Shown piece by piece: positions 22,024 to 29,036 of a stretch of 33,219 nucleotides of DNA (its first letter is position 1; every line of letters starts with the position of its first letter). A program made the position numbers and the translations under genes. This DNA is from a virus. The stretch spans positions 1 to 33,219 of IMG/VR virus record IMGVR_UViG_3300046533_000211; one strand, given 5' to 3'. The notes below the pieces were generated by a model. The model did not search any database. It had not been told where the DNA came from and was given only the letters and a program-made list of their open reading frames with translations.

Positions 22024-22239
22024 TCACACTGGTTCGTGCGGTTTGAAACCGAAATACAGTCGTGGCTGGTGGGTGAACTCCAGCGTGCCCACCACGCCAT
22101 CGGACTTGCGCCTGACGGCCACGTAGGGCGCACCGAAGCCCATCACCTCGAAGTCCTTCTGGAGCTGCTCGGTGTCCCAGGTCTGGCCCTCGGGCTGGTT
22201 GCCCGTGCCGTAGTCCTTGATGTGGATGTCGTCGCTCAT
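22024..22239 (-). CDS. Small protein, function unknown
   Basis: 71 residues; a helical/beta mix with TEQLQKDFEVMGFGAPYVAV and a C-terminal YFGFKPHE. ATGA overlap with the WhiB-AP2 gene. A DNA-binding or adaptor role cannot be judged. Confidence 0.62.
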   Translation of the reverse strand: MSDDIHIKDYGTGNQPEGQTWDTEQLQKDFEVMGFGAPYVAVRRKSDGVVGTLEFTHQPRLYFGFKPHEPV

Positions 22240-22667
22240 GCCATCACCTTCCGACGCACCGGGCTGGTGCCCAGCTCTTGATGCAACGTCAGGGCCTTGG
22301 CCTCGGCCCGTTCCTTGTCAGTGTGCGTGCCGCCGTAGCGCCTCTTGTCACGGGTGCAGATGACGACCTGCCAGCGCGAGCGCCAGCGGTTCCAGGTCAC
22401 ACCCTTCACGTCGCTGACCTTCCCGCGCCCCGGCACTGGGCGCACCTTCTCGGCCTCTGGCGGCGGCAGCGGATGGCCCTCCAGCAGGGCCTTGCGCTCG
22501 TCCTCGGTCTTGCCACCCCAGATCCCGAACTCGATCCCGTGCTCCAGCGCATGATCACCGCAGGCCTGCTGGATCGGACATCGCCCACAGATCGCCTTGG
22601 CCTTCTCGATGGCATCCTTGGTGCCGATGAACCACAGCTCGGGGTCCTCCCCGAAGCAGGCGGTCAT
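22236..22667 (-). CDS. WhiB-like Fe-S regulator fused to AP2-like domain
   Basis: 143 residues. Residues 1-55: WhiB domain with C4, C27, C30, C36 (C-x22-C-x2-C-x5-C), the Trp-containing N-terminus and the GIWGG turn (48-52). Residues about 90-135: GVTWNRWRSRWQVVI, then RRYGGTHTDKERAEAKALTL, matching the AP2 (ERF/integrase-type) DNA-binding fold. Known: WhiB proteins hold a 4Fe-4S cluster and act with sigma A; phage WhiB (as in TM4) can down-regulate host whiB2 and affect superinfection. A WhiB with an AP2 arm is unusual. ATGA overlap sets the start. Likely a redox- or sigma-linked transcription factor with its own DNA reader. Confidence 0.82.
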   Translation of the reverse strand: MTACFGEDPELWFIGTKDAIEKAKAICGRCPIQQACGDHALEHGIEFGIWGGKTEDERKALLEGHPLPPPEAEKVRPVPGRGKVSDVKGVTWNRWRSRWQVVICTRDKRRYGGTHTDKERAEAKALTLHQELGTSPVRRKVMA

Positions 22668-22876
22668 GGTGCCATCACCTGCAACGGGTTGGTCCCCGGC
22701 ACGTACTCGCCTGGGACGAGCTGGTGGCTGGGCTGGCTGTTGCCTGCCATGGCACACAGCCACACGTCGATCACGGTCGTGGGCTTGGCATTGCAGTCGG
22801 GGCCTGTCTGGGCCTGGGCCGGGGCTGCCAGACCCAGCGCAAGGGCCGCCATTCCGGCAAGGATCAGCCGCTTCAT
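22664..22876 (-). CDS. Small secreted protein
   Basis: 70 residues: signal peptide (MKRLILAGMAALALGLAAPA, cut after QAQA or AQA), then a short mature part with two Cys (DCNAKPTTVIDVWLC). ATGA overlaps both neighbours. Function unknown; likely envelope or exported. Confidence 0.68.
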   Translation of the reverse strand: MKRLILAGMAALALGLAAPAQAQTGPDCNAKPTTVIDVWLCAMAGNSQPSHQLVPGEYVPGTNPLQVMAP

Positions 22877-23433
22877 GAGACAAGCAGGTTGTAGATGCGG
22901 CGCTCGGTGGCTGTGGCAGAGCCGCACTCCGTGGCCTGGAAGCTGACAGCGATGGCCTCACCGGGGTTGATGACCCCATTTTCGAAGGCATAGCCGTGCA
23001 GGTCAGTGCCGACCTGGCCAGCAGCGACGGCTCGGGTCAGCACCTGGCGGGCATACGCCCCGTTGCGCTGGTCGATGACATGGGCCACCTCATGGATCGC
23101 CACGGCCTGGATGCCGCCACAGCCACCCGGCTGATAGCCAGCTGCAATATCGTCCTCGACGCTGGCGTTGAACTGATCCGGGGACAGGTTCGCATAGGGC
23201 AGGTTGAGTGTGATCACCCCGTACTGAGTCCCGGCGACAATGCTGTCATCGCCCAGGTTGGCGACACTGACCTGGATCGGGCTGAGGCCCCATCTGTCGG
23301 CCTCAGCGTTCACCGCCGCAACGAACTGCGCCACGGTGTCCTGGTCGGCTGCCGCCTGGGCTGTGGGTGTCAGCACCTGCCCAGACAGGCCAACCGCGAG
23401 GGCCGTGAGGCCCCCCACAATCAGCTTCCTCAA
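22873..23433 (-). CDS. Secreted HExxH metalloprotease-like protein
   Basis: 186 residues from TTG, six bases after AAAGGA. Signal peptide (RKLIVGGLTALAVGLSG, cut near TAQA-AAD). Mature part: AVAIHEVAHVID with HEVAH at 114-118, the zinc-protease signature, and an acidic NPGEAIAVSF downstream that could provide the third ligand. Exported phage metalloproteases are rare outside lysis genes. It is followed in the operon by a small secreted protein and the WhiB-AP2 gene. Substrate unknown; cell-wall or surface processing or superinfection control are possible. Confidence 0.72.
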   Translation of the reverse strand: MRKLIVGGLTALAVGLSGQVLTPTAQAAADQDTVAQFVAAVNAEADRWGLSPIQVSVANLGDDSIVAGTQYGVITLNLPYANLSPDQFNASVEDDIAAGYQPGGCGGIQAVAIHEVAHVIDQRNGAYARQVLTRAVAAGQVGTDLHGYAFENGVINPGEAIAVSFQATECGSATATERRIYNLLVS

Positions 23434-23456
23434 TGTGATTCCTTTCGCTGGACTCT

Positions 23457-23467
23457 GGCCGGTTGCC
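23457..23467 (-). promoter_or_regulatory. Leader hairpin 13 (no box)
   Basis: On the - strand: GGC, loop AACCG, GCC core with TGG/CCA flanks, 24 bases before the protease start. No box or -10 upstream. Confidence 0.42.
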
Positions 23468-23525
23468 ATGAGTAGCCCTTCGCGCCAGGACCCGAAGGCC
23501 CTGGCACTCAGGCAGCTCACGTGTG

Positions 23526-23861
23526 TCAGACTGCGTTGCCGTTGGAATCAAAGCCCAGGTAAACCTGGGTCGCGCAGTTCACCAGCACGTTGGCATCAAT
23601 CACACCGACTGACGCATCCGTGTTGTTGTAGACCCAGTTGCGCTCCTGGAGCGCATTGCGGAACCCCGAGGAGATGTGGCCTGCGATCTGACGGCCATGC
23701 TCGCCAAGGGCCTCATCACCATCGGATGAGTAGAGGCTGCTCGACGCATGGACACAGTGGGCGTACTGCATTTCCAGCGTGCCTGCATTAGCCTGGCCAG
23801 CGCCCAGCAGGGCGGCAGCAGTTGCAGCAGCAGCGCAGCCGCCGATAACGATCTTCTTCAT
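23526..23861 (-). CDS. Secreted small protein
   Basis: 111 residues. Signal peptide (MKKIVIGGCAAAATAAALLG, cut near ANA-G). Mature part has two Cys (YAHCVHASSSL and VNCATQVYLG) that may form a disulfide, and a helix-rich middle. AAAGGA nine bases before the ATG. The shape resembles mycobacterial DUF732-type exported proteins, weakly. It follows leader hairpin 14. Confidence 0.65.
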   Translation of the reverse strand: MKKIVIGGCAAAATAAALLGAGQANAGTLEMQYAHCVHASSSLYSSDGDEALGEHGRQIAGHISSGFRNALQERNWVYNNTDASVGVIDANVLVNCATQVYLGFDSNGNAV

Positions 23862-23882
23862 GGTGGTGCTTCCTTTCGTATG

Positions 23883-23903
23883 GACCTGGCCTAGTGCCAG
23901 ATC
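23883..23903 (-). promoter_or_regulatory. Leader hairpin 14 (no box)
   Basis: On the - strand: GATCTGGC, loop ACTAG, GCCAGGTC, eight pairs with one G-U, one of the most stable copies, 22 bases before the secreted-protein start. No AATTGCTA box; a tRNA-like element lies directly upstream. Confidence 0.55.
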
Positions 23904-23907
23904 TCGC

Positions 23908-23951
23908 CGCCTGTCCGGGGGTCGAACCCGGAATGTTCTCCATGTCAGGCG
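23908..23951 (-). other. tRNA T-arm plus acceptor-like fragment
   Basis: On the - strand: CGCCTG, 14 bases, CCGGG, loop TTCGACC, CCCGG, one base, CAGGCG. The T-arm is perfect (5-bp stem, TTCGANY loop) and the 6-bp acceptor-like pairing starts right after it, as in a tRNA, but the D-arm and anticodon arm are missing. No CCA follows. It may be a deletion relic of a tRNA gene or a minihelix. The surrounding 238-base gap (23862-24099) has no gene and holds leader hairpins 14 and 20 in tandem. Confidence 0.45.
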
Positions 23952-24005
23952 TCCCTGTGTGTCAGGGTGTCCTCCTCTCAATTCAGTTGTGCTGGATGGC
24001 AATCA

Positions 24006-24016
24006 GGCCCGGTGCC
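24006..24016 (-). promoter_or_regulatory. Orphan leader hairpin 20
   Basis: On the - strand: GGC, loop ACCGG, GCC core with two more pairs outside. It is followed by GAGAGGAGG but no start codon with a usable ORF, so its gene may have been lost. Confidence 0.45.
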
Positions 24017-24099
24017 GGTCACACGGGGGCGGGCTTTCGGTTCCCTCCGTGATGGCTGCAGACTCACATGGCGGCTCCTGTCTGGCTGGGGTGGTGGGG

Positions 24100-24249
24100 T
24101 CAGATCCTGGGCAGCGCAATGCCATTGGGGTAAGCGACCTGGGTCAGCTCATGGATGCGGTCCTGGACCTCAGCCGGAACTACGTCCCAAGGCTTGTACT
24201 GAGCAAGGGTCTGCTCGATCTCGCGCTTCGCGGCAGCCTTGGTGATCAT
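24100..24249 (-). CDS. Very small helical protein
   Basis: 49 residues with a helical start (ITKAAAKREIEQTLAQY), a VVPAEVQDRIHEL helix and an Ile/Pro end. AAGGAG precedes the ATG. Single-gene unit behind leader module 15. Function unknown. Confidence 0.6.
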   Translation of the reverse strand: MITKAAAKREIEQTLAQYKPWDVVPAEVQDRIHELTQVAYPNGIALPRI

Positions 24250-24267
24250 GGTGTCTCCTTCGGTTTG

Positions 24268-24320
24268 GCCTGGCCTCTTGCCTGGCTCCTGACTAATATA
24301 GCATAGCGGGGTAGCAATTA
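24268..24320 (-). promoter_or_regulatory. Leader module 15: box, -10 and 5' hairpin
   Basis: On the - strand: TAATTGCTA box, -10-like TATATT (24295-24300), hairpin with core GGC, loop AAGAG, GCC and A-A plus outer pairs, then AAGGAG. The loop differs from the common ACCAG while pairing of the core is kept. Confidence 0.7.
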
Positions 24321-24323
24321 TTC

Positions 24324-24341
24324 CTGTGATCCGGGTCACAG
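24324..24341. promoter_or_regulatory. Inverted repeat CTGTGA/TCACAG beside module 15
   Basis: Six-base arms and a 6-base spacer; the TGA in the second arm is the stop codon of the upstream gene. Same position relative to the box as the repeat at 4729-4748. Confidence 0.45.
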
Positions 24342-24506
24342 CTCCCGGTATCGTGGCGGGTCGTAGTCATAGCTGGTGATCAGCACGTTGCCAGCCTCGG
24401 TGAGGTAGGCCCGTGCGAAGGTCGGGTCGAATGAGCTGTCATCGACCATCACAGCCGCATCCTGGTCACAGGTCTGCAGCACAGCGATCAGCTCCTTGAC
24501 GGTCAT
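24336..24506 (-). CDS. Very small acidic protein
   Basis: 56 residues: helix (TVKELIAVLQTCDQDAAV), then acidic/beta stretch. AAGGAGGT precedes the ATG; ATGA overlap with the upstream gene; its stop lies inside the inverted repeat. Function unknown; resembles small phage proteins of the VKELI-type. Confidence 0.6.
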   Translation of the reverse strand: MTVKELIAVLQTCDQDAAVMVDDSSFDPTFARAYLTEAGNVLITSYDYDPPRYREL

Positions 24507-24727
24507 CGGTTCACCTCCTTCCCCAGGTTGGGCGTCCAGACATAGCCGTCGTTGTCGTGGACAACGGAGGCGAACAGGTTGCCGGTGGACTGGAAGCTGA
24601 CCCACTGGCGGGCCTGCTCACGTGGCTGGAAGCCATTGGTCCTCAGCCATGCCTCAGCCACCTCCACGGACCCGAAGGGCCGTCCAGCGGCTGGGCCTTG
24701 GGTGTCATAGACCTTGACGCTGCTCAT
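24503..24727 (-). CDS. Small protein, function unknown
   Basis: 74 residues; beta/helix mix with SVEVAEAWLRTNGFQPREQ and a VVHDNDGYVWTPNL end. TGATG overlap with the upstream gene. Family not recognised. Confidence 0.6.
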   Translation of the reverse strand: MSSVKVYDTQGPAAGRPFGSVEVAEAWLRTNGFQPREQARQWVSFQSTGNLFASVVHDNDGYVWTPNLGKEVNR

Positions 24728-25107
24728 CACCAGCACTCGCCCTCGGCATGGACACAGAAGCACTTGGGGCACATGGCCGCACGCACTGCGGCACGCTCCT
24801 GGGCTGCCTCGCGGGCATCCTTCTTGGCCTTGATGCGGGCATTGACCCTGGTAGCGATCACATTGTGCTTAGCGATCAGCTTGGCCTCAGCCTGCTTGTC
24901 GGCATCAGTCATGGAGAGGAAGCCCAGGCCCAGGATCAGCCTGCAGACCTCGTCCTGCTGGCCTGGAAGAAGGGGGGCCAGCTCCTGCATGTCCTCAGCA
25001 ATGCGCTGCTCGACCACGCCCAGCGGGCGGGCCTTGACAGCTGCATAGAGGGCCTTGAGGTCAGCGGCAACCTGGTTAAGCTCTGCGCGCTCCTGGGGCG
25101 TGGTCAT
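24727..25107 (-). CDS. Helical protein with C-terminal zinc knuckle
   Basis: 126 residues. Long charged helices (NQVAADLKALYAAVKARPLG, ADKQAEAKLIAKHNVIATRV, AKKDAREAAQERAAVRAAM), then CPKCFCVHAEGEC, a compact zinc knuckle. CAGGAG precedes the ATG. First gene after leader module 16. Possible nucleic-acid binding. Confidence 0.65.
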   Translation of the reverse strand: MTTPQERAELNQVAADLKALYAAVKARPLGVVEQRIAEDMQELAPLLPGQQDEVCRLILGLGFLSMTDADKQAEAKLIAKHNVIATRVNARIKAKKDAREAAQERAAVRAAMCPKCFCVHAEGECW

Positions 25108-25122
25108 CTTGACTCCTGTTCT

Positions 25123-25180
25123 GATCGGCCTGGTGCCGGTCTGGTGAGACAGTACCACAGTGCCTAGTCAGGTAACAATT
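25123..25180 (-). promoter_or_regulatory. Leader module 16 (shared divergent region)
   Basis: On the - strand: box TAATTGTTA, weak -10-like TACTGT (25149-25154), hairpin GACCGGC, loop ACCAG, GCCGATC (25123-25141, one mismatch). The + strand gene at 25209 starts just beyond, with its own -10-like TATCCT at 25198-25203. Confidence 0.6.
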
Positions 25181-25208
25181 AAACTTGCGCCTGGCGGTAT
25201 CCTGGGCT

Positions 25209-25484
25209 GTGTCTGCCCAGGTGAGCTATAGCACCGTGCACGCGCGGCTCTCGAAGCTGCGCGGGCCAGCTCGGGCGTACCGCTGTGCCTGCGGTCGGCG
25301 GGCGCGACACTGGAGCTACGCGCGGGACTGCCCCGATGAGTACTTCAGCCCCTCTGGGCCGTACTGCCAGCACCCCGGCCATTACGCTCCCCAGTGCGGA
25401 CGCTGCCACAAACGCCACGATCTGGAGGGCCGGATGCGGGATCGGAAGCTGCGGCGCAAGCCTGGCCAGTTGTTGCTGTTCTAG
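25209..25484 (+). CDS. Zinc/HNH-like protein on opposite strand
   Basis: 91 residues from GTG at 25209 (GTG at 25221 possible). SYSTVHARLSKLRGPA, then CACG, HWSYARDCPDE, HYAPQCGRCHKRHDL: the Y-x-x-V-H...C-x-C...W-x-Y...Y-x-x-x-C-x-x-C-H layout is a frequent actinobacterial phage protein with zinc/HNH-like fold. TATCCT five bases before the first GTG suggests a leaderless message. Its TAG overlaps the stop of the convergent gene (CTAG). Likely nucleic-acid binding or a nuclease. Confidence 0.65.
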   Translation: MSAQVSYSTVHARLSKLRGPARAYRCACGRRARHWSYARDCPDEYFSPSGPYCQHPGHYAPQCGRCHKRHDLEGRMRDRKLRRKPGQLLLF

Positions 25485-25978
25485 CAGAGCGTCCCAGCGC
25501 TGGCCGGGTGCCCAGGTGGCGGGTTCACCTCCACAGGCACCGTCCCCGAGGATGGCGTCAGAGCGATCTGGCAGGCCAGCACGGCACTCCTGGGCCGACC
25601 CATTCCACCAGCCCACACGTCGATGTGGTTCCCACCGCAGGCAGCGCAGGAGTCCTCCACGATCAGGTACTTCGCCAGGTACGGCAGGTAGAGCCGGGTG
25701 CCGGGGGGCCACCGCCCACCGGCCACCGTCGTCGGGTTGTCGTAGGTGCCCACTCCCCCAGCCTCGGAGTGGCGCGGGGCTGGGCCGGGGTAGCGGATGC
25801 GGGCGCTGTACGGCGGGTCGTTGTCGGGGTAGCCGTAGAAGGTCAGCGTGACACTGGCCGTGCTGTCTGCCGATGCCCTACAGGCCAGCTTCTCGCCGAG
25901 TCCCGTGAAGATCAGGACGATGATGATCATCCCCACCACGAACCAGGCCGTCAGGTTGATCTTCTGCCACACGGTCAT
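25481..25978 (-). CDS. Membrane-anchored double-psi barrel (3D/RlpA-like) protein
   Basis: 165 residues. N-terminal membrane anchor (INLTAWFVVGMIIIVLIFTG), then a beta domain with LTFYGYPDNDPPY, YLPYLAKYLIVEDSCAACGG and HIDVWAGG. The YLPYL-x-KY-x-IVEDxCxxC...DVW pattern is that of small 3D or double-psi beta-barrel secreted domains, which occur in cell-wall lytic or sugar-binding proteins. It is translated directly after the polysaccharide synthase gene (TGATG), suggesting joint action at the envelope. Convergent with the + gene ending at 25484. Confidence 0.68.
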   Translation of the reverse strand: MTVWQKINLTAWFVVGMIIIVLIFTGLGEKLACRASADSTASVTLTFYGYPDNDPPYSARIRYPGPAPRHSEAGGVGTYDNPTTVAGGRWPPGTRLYLPYLAKYLIVEDSCAACGGNHIDVWAGGMGRPRSAVLACQIALTPSSGTVPVEVNPPPGHPASAGTLC

Positions 25979-28392
25979 CACCGGCCTGCGATGGCCACGG
26001 TGTTCAGCCGTTCCAGCTTGTCCCAGGAGAACTCGGCACCCTTGAGCACCCGGTACAGGCAGGCGTAGAGCAGGTACACGCGCATCAGCTCATAGATCGG
26101 TCGATAGAGCGGGACCACCAGCAGATGCACCAGACTCTCCTTCGCAATCGCCACGGCGGTGATGGCGATGATCGTGTGCATGACGAGCACCACCAGCGCG
26201 AACGCGACGATTGGATGCCAATCCCCCTGCGCCGCCGTGATGCCTGCCACCACCAGCAGGATGGGAAGAAATAGCAGGTTCATCAGGAGCTGAGCCACCG
26301 AGTACGGCATGGTGACCATGCCGAGCACACCGTAGCTGGGCCGGAACAGCATCGCCTTGTTCTTCCACATCACCTGGAAGTTGCCGAACATCCAGCGCTT
26401 GCGCTGCTTGAGTAGCGGGACCACGGTCTCGGGTGCCTCGGTGTCGCAGATCGCGTGGTTCTCATGCAGCACCGCATAGCCCAGCCGCTGGAACGTCATG
26501 GCCGCGTCGGCATCCTCGGCCAGGGTGTCCTCACTGAACCCACCGATTCGCTCCAGGGCGACCCGTCTCCAGGCCGAGCAGGCACCCGGCACGATGCCCA
26601 CCGCACCGACCATCATCTCGGCCATGCGGATGATGCAGATGCCGTTGAGGTACTCCAGCGACTGCCAGGCGGTGAGGATGTTGTTGCGGTTGCCCACCTT
26701 GACGTGACCGGCCACCGCGCCCACGATCTTGCCCCCGTGCACACCCGTGATGAAGTGGCGGGCCAGCTTGCGGATGGTGTCCTTGCGGAACAGGGTGTCG
26801 GCGTCCATGGTCATGATCACGCTGCTGCGTGGGTCCGCATGCCTGACGGCATTGTTCAGGGCCGTCGACTTCCCGGCGTTGCGCTGGTCCACCACCTTCA
26901 GCTGGGGCCAGTCGTAGGCCTGCAGAAGTGACAGCGTGTCATCCTTCGAGCCATCGTTGACCGCAATGACCTCGAAGCGGTTCGCTGGGTAGTCACTCTC
27001 GCGCAGCATGTCCAGCGTGCGCGTGATGACCTTCTCCTCGTTATAGGCAGCCAGGCACACACTGACGAAGGGCAGCTCATCCTCCGGGGTATCCGGCCAG
27101 GCCTTCCTGCGCTGCCGCCACTCGTTGATCACCGACAGGATCAGGTAGAGGCCGGTCAGGATGAGCATCGACCCCACACCGAACCAGAACACCGCCGTGA
27201 GCGCCTTCCGTGGGAGCACGTGAACGGTCTGAATGAAGAACAGCGTGGCCCGGTCGGAGAACGATGGCGTGACGTGCCGGGGCAGGTCTCGCTGAGGCAG
27301 GATGTAGCCCGCCGTGGCGAACTTGTAGCCCTGCGCCTTGGCCTCATGGATCAGCTTCTCCAGCATCGCCACCGTCCCGGCGCGGCTCCTCCCACCGGCA
27401 TCGTGCATGATCACGACGTGCCCGTTGCCATCGAGCTGTGGGACAGGCACCTCCCGGCCCTGAGCATCGAACTCCCAGTCATGGCTGTCGGTGTCGAAGA
27501 GGACCTGGAGGTAGCCGAGCTGCTGCGACTCCAGCTGGGCCAGGCTGTTGACCTCCGGTTGCCCGGTGGGGATGCGGAAGATCGGCGAGGCATAGCCAGC
27601 CACGGCCCGCAGCACACGGTCGGTCAGGTTGATCTCCTGCTGGTTCTGGAAGTCAGAGTGGGCGTCGAACGTCTCGGGGTGCGTCATGGTGTGGTTGCCC
27701 ACCATGTGGCCCTCTCGGATCATCCGCTGGACCAGCTCGGGGTGGTTGGCCACGTTCTGCCCCACCACGAAGAACGTCGCAGGGACATGCTCGCGGGCCA
27801 GCACATCGAGGACCTCCCTGGTCCACACCGGGTCCGGGCCGTCATCGAAGGTCAGGATTAGGGTGCGACCAGGGACCGAGCCGTAGCGGTCCACCGCAAA
27901 GGCATTGCTTCCGATGGTCTGGACCTCGTAGTCGTTGGCGTTCCTGATGAACTCACCAGTGACCGCATCGACCAGCCTGACCGGGGGCGGGGGTGGTGGG
28001 GCGGGCGGCTCAGGCATCACCATGTCAGGCACGCCGTCACCATCGAGGTCATCAGGAATGCCGTCACCGTCGTAGTCGGGTGCCGGGATCGGCTGCAGCA
28101 GAGCAGGATCAGGCCCAGGTGGCGCGCCGCTGCCGGTGTGCTCACGCTCCACCCGTACCAGCCGAGTGAAGATGCCATGATCCTGATCGCCGACCAGTGG
28201 GAGATTGTCATGCTCACCCAGCGTGCGGCGTGCCCAGCCCTCATCGGAGTGGGCACCCCGCACCGGGGAGAACACAGAGGGCAGCAGGATGGCCCCGGCC
28301 CCTCCGATCAGCAGCAGCAGCAGGAACACACTGAGCGCCACCCGAGGTAGCCGCTTCCCGCTCTTGTCGTAGAAGATGGGCGGGCCGCTCAT
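25978..28392 (-). CDS. Polysaccharide deacetylase fused to GT2 glycosyltransferase
   Basis: 804 residues. One membrane anchor (17-37); calcium-binding-type repeats DYDGDGIPDDLDGDG (106-120) in a Pro-rich linker; NodB deacetylase with TFDDGPDP (181-188), HTMTH (234-238), FRIPTG (272-277), DSHDWEF (302-308) and IMHDAGG (328-334); membrane helix near 400-420; GT2 domain with AAYNEE (448-453), DGSKDD (480-485), DAD (530-532), EDAD (626-629) and QRKRW (663-667); membrane helices 695-750. Known: bacterial fusions of this type make and deacetylate chitin- or poly-GlcNAc-like polymers (PgaC/NodC-like synthases). It is complete, with all key residues present. In a phage it could alter the host surface. 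Overlaps the next gene by TAATG. Confidence 0.9.
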   Translation of the reverse strand: MSGPPIFYDKSGKRLPRVALSVFLLLLLIGGAGAILLPSVFSPVRGAHSDEGWARRTLGEHDNLPLVGDQDHGIFTRLVRVEREHTGSGAPPGPDPALLQPIPAPDYDGDGIPDDLDGDGVPDMVMPEPPAPPPPPPVRLVDAVTGEFIRNANDYEVQTIGSNAFAVDRYGSVPGRTLILTFDDGPDPVWTREVLDVLAREHVPATFFVVGQNVANHPELVQRMIREGHMVGNHTMTHPETFDAHSDFQNQQEINLTDRVLRAVAGYASPIFRIPTGQPEVNSLAQLESQQLGYLQVLFDTDSHDWEFDAQGREVPVPQLDGNGHVVIMHDAGGRSRAGTVAMLEKLIHEAKAQGYKFATAGYILPQRDLPRHVTPSFSDRATLFFIQTVHVLPRKALTAVFWFGVGSMLILTGLYLILSVINEWRQRRKAWPDTPEDELPFVSVCLAAYNEEKVITRTLDMLRESDYPANRFEVIAVNDGSKDDTLSLLQAYDWPQLKVVDQRNAGKSTALNNAVRHADPRSSVIMTMDADTLFRKDTIRKLARHFITGVHGGKIVGAVAGHVKVGNRNNILTAWQSLEYLNGICIIRMAEMMVGAVGIVPGACSAWRRVALERIGGFSEDTLAEDADAAMTFQRLGYAVLHENHAICDTEAPETVVPLLKQRKRWMFGNFQVMWKNKAMLFRPSYGVLGMVTMPYSVAQLLMNLLFLPILLVVAGITAAQGDWHPIVAFALVVLVMHTIIAITAVAIAKESLVHLLVVPLYRPIYELMRVYLLYACLYRVLKGAEFSWDKLERLNTVAIAGR

Positions 28393-28676
28393 TAGTCGGC
28401 ACCATTCCAGCTCGCGGTGTCCTCATCGAACGCACCGACCGTCCAGACGGGTGGGGTGCCATCGGTGGCGAAGACATTCCACCAGCCATGCCCATTGGAC
28501 ATGATCAGGTGGGCCTCGTAGCCCTCCTCGATAGCTATCGTATTGCCGGTGATCACTGCCGCGAACCCGGCCTGTTCCAGTGCGCGCTGTGCTGCCCCGA
28601 TCTGGGGTATGGCGGCAATGGTCTTGGCCACCAGCTCAGCGGTGACGACGGACGATAGCATGTTTGCTTCAGACAT
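28392..28676 (-). CDS. Small protein upstream of the polysaccharide synthase
   Basis: 94 residues: helical start (LSSVVTAELVAKTIAAIPQI, AAQRALEQAGF), then beta (AAVITGNTIAIEEGYEAHLI) and a Trp-rich end. AAGGAAG precedes the ATG. TAATG overlap with the synthase, which it probably precedes on the module 17 message. Not recognised. Confidence 0.62.
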   Translation of the reverse strand: MSEANMLSSVVTAELVAKTIAAIPQIGAAQRALEQAGFAAVITGNTIAIEEGYEAHLIMSNGHGWWNVFATDGTPPVWTVGAFDEDTASWNGAD

Positions 28677-28699
28677 GTGTGTGTGCTTCCTTAGCTAAT

Positions 28700-28760
28700 T
28701 GGGCGGCCCTTTGCCGACCAAGTCATAGCATAGCTCATAATGTCTAGTCGGGTTACAGTC
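28700..28760 (-). promoter_or_regulatory. Leader module 17 (divergent region)
   Basis: On the - strand: variant box with TTGACTGTAACC, -10-like TATGCT (28727-28732), hairpin core GGC, loop AAAGG, GCC (28705-28715). The + strand offers CATAAT at 28736-28741 as -10 for the gene at 28767, so the region is probably bidirectional. Confidence 0.55.
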
Positions 28761-28766
28761 AAACCC

Positions 28767-29036
28767 GTGGAGCACTGGAAGGAAACCGTCAGGTATCGGG
28801 GCTACGAGGTCAGCGACCACTACCGGGTCCGGTCCCGCAACCGCATCGTGAAGGGCAGGAGCGGCTCCAGCCGATTCATCAAGGGCAGGGTGCTCGTCCC
28901 TGTTCTGAGACACGGACATCCCTGCGTGAACCTGTGGCGTGGGAATCATGTCGTCCGGGTACGGGTGGACCATCTGGTGGCCGAGGCGTTCGGCCTGTCT
29001 GTGCAAGATCCCCTGCGACGGAAGCTGATGAGATGA
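28767..29036 (+). CDS. NUMOD4-like protein
   Basis: 89 residues from GTG (ATG at 28740 possible). VEHWKETVRYRGYEVSDHYRVRS resembles NUMOD4 (W-x-x-I...Y-x-V-S-x-x-G-x-V-x-S); then HGHPCVNLWRG and VRVDHLVAEAF, the usual continuation of HNH homing endonucleases, but the HNH catalytic part itself is missing. So it is either a stand-alone DNA-binding remnant of a homing endonuclease or a domesticated DNA-binding protein. Rightward gene inside a leftward region; overlaps the next by ATGA. Confidence 0.68.
   Translation: MEHWKETVRYRGYEVSDHYRVRSRNRIVKGRSGSSRFIKGRVLVPVLRHGHPCVNLWRGNHVVRVRVDHLVAEAFGLSVQDPLRRKLMR

Noticed and set aside
23908-23951. Complete tRNA gene or attP core
   Set aside because: No D-arm or anticodon arm can be folded upstream, and there is no integrase or repressor gene in the window.
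24064-24069. ATG directly followed by TGA behind a good ribosome site
   Set aside because: A start-stop element could regulate translation, but one copy without a coupled gene is not enough.
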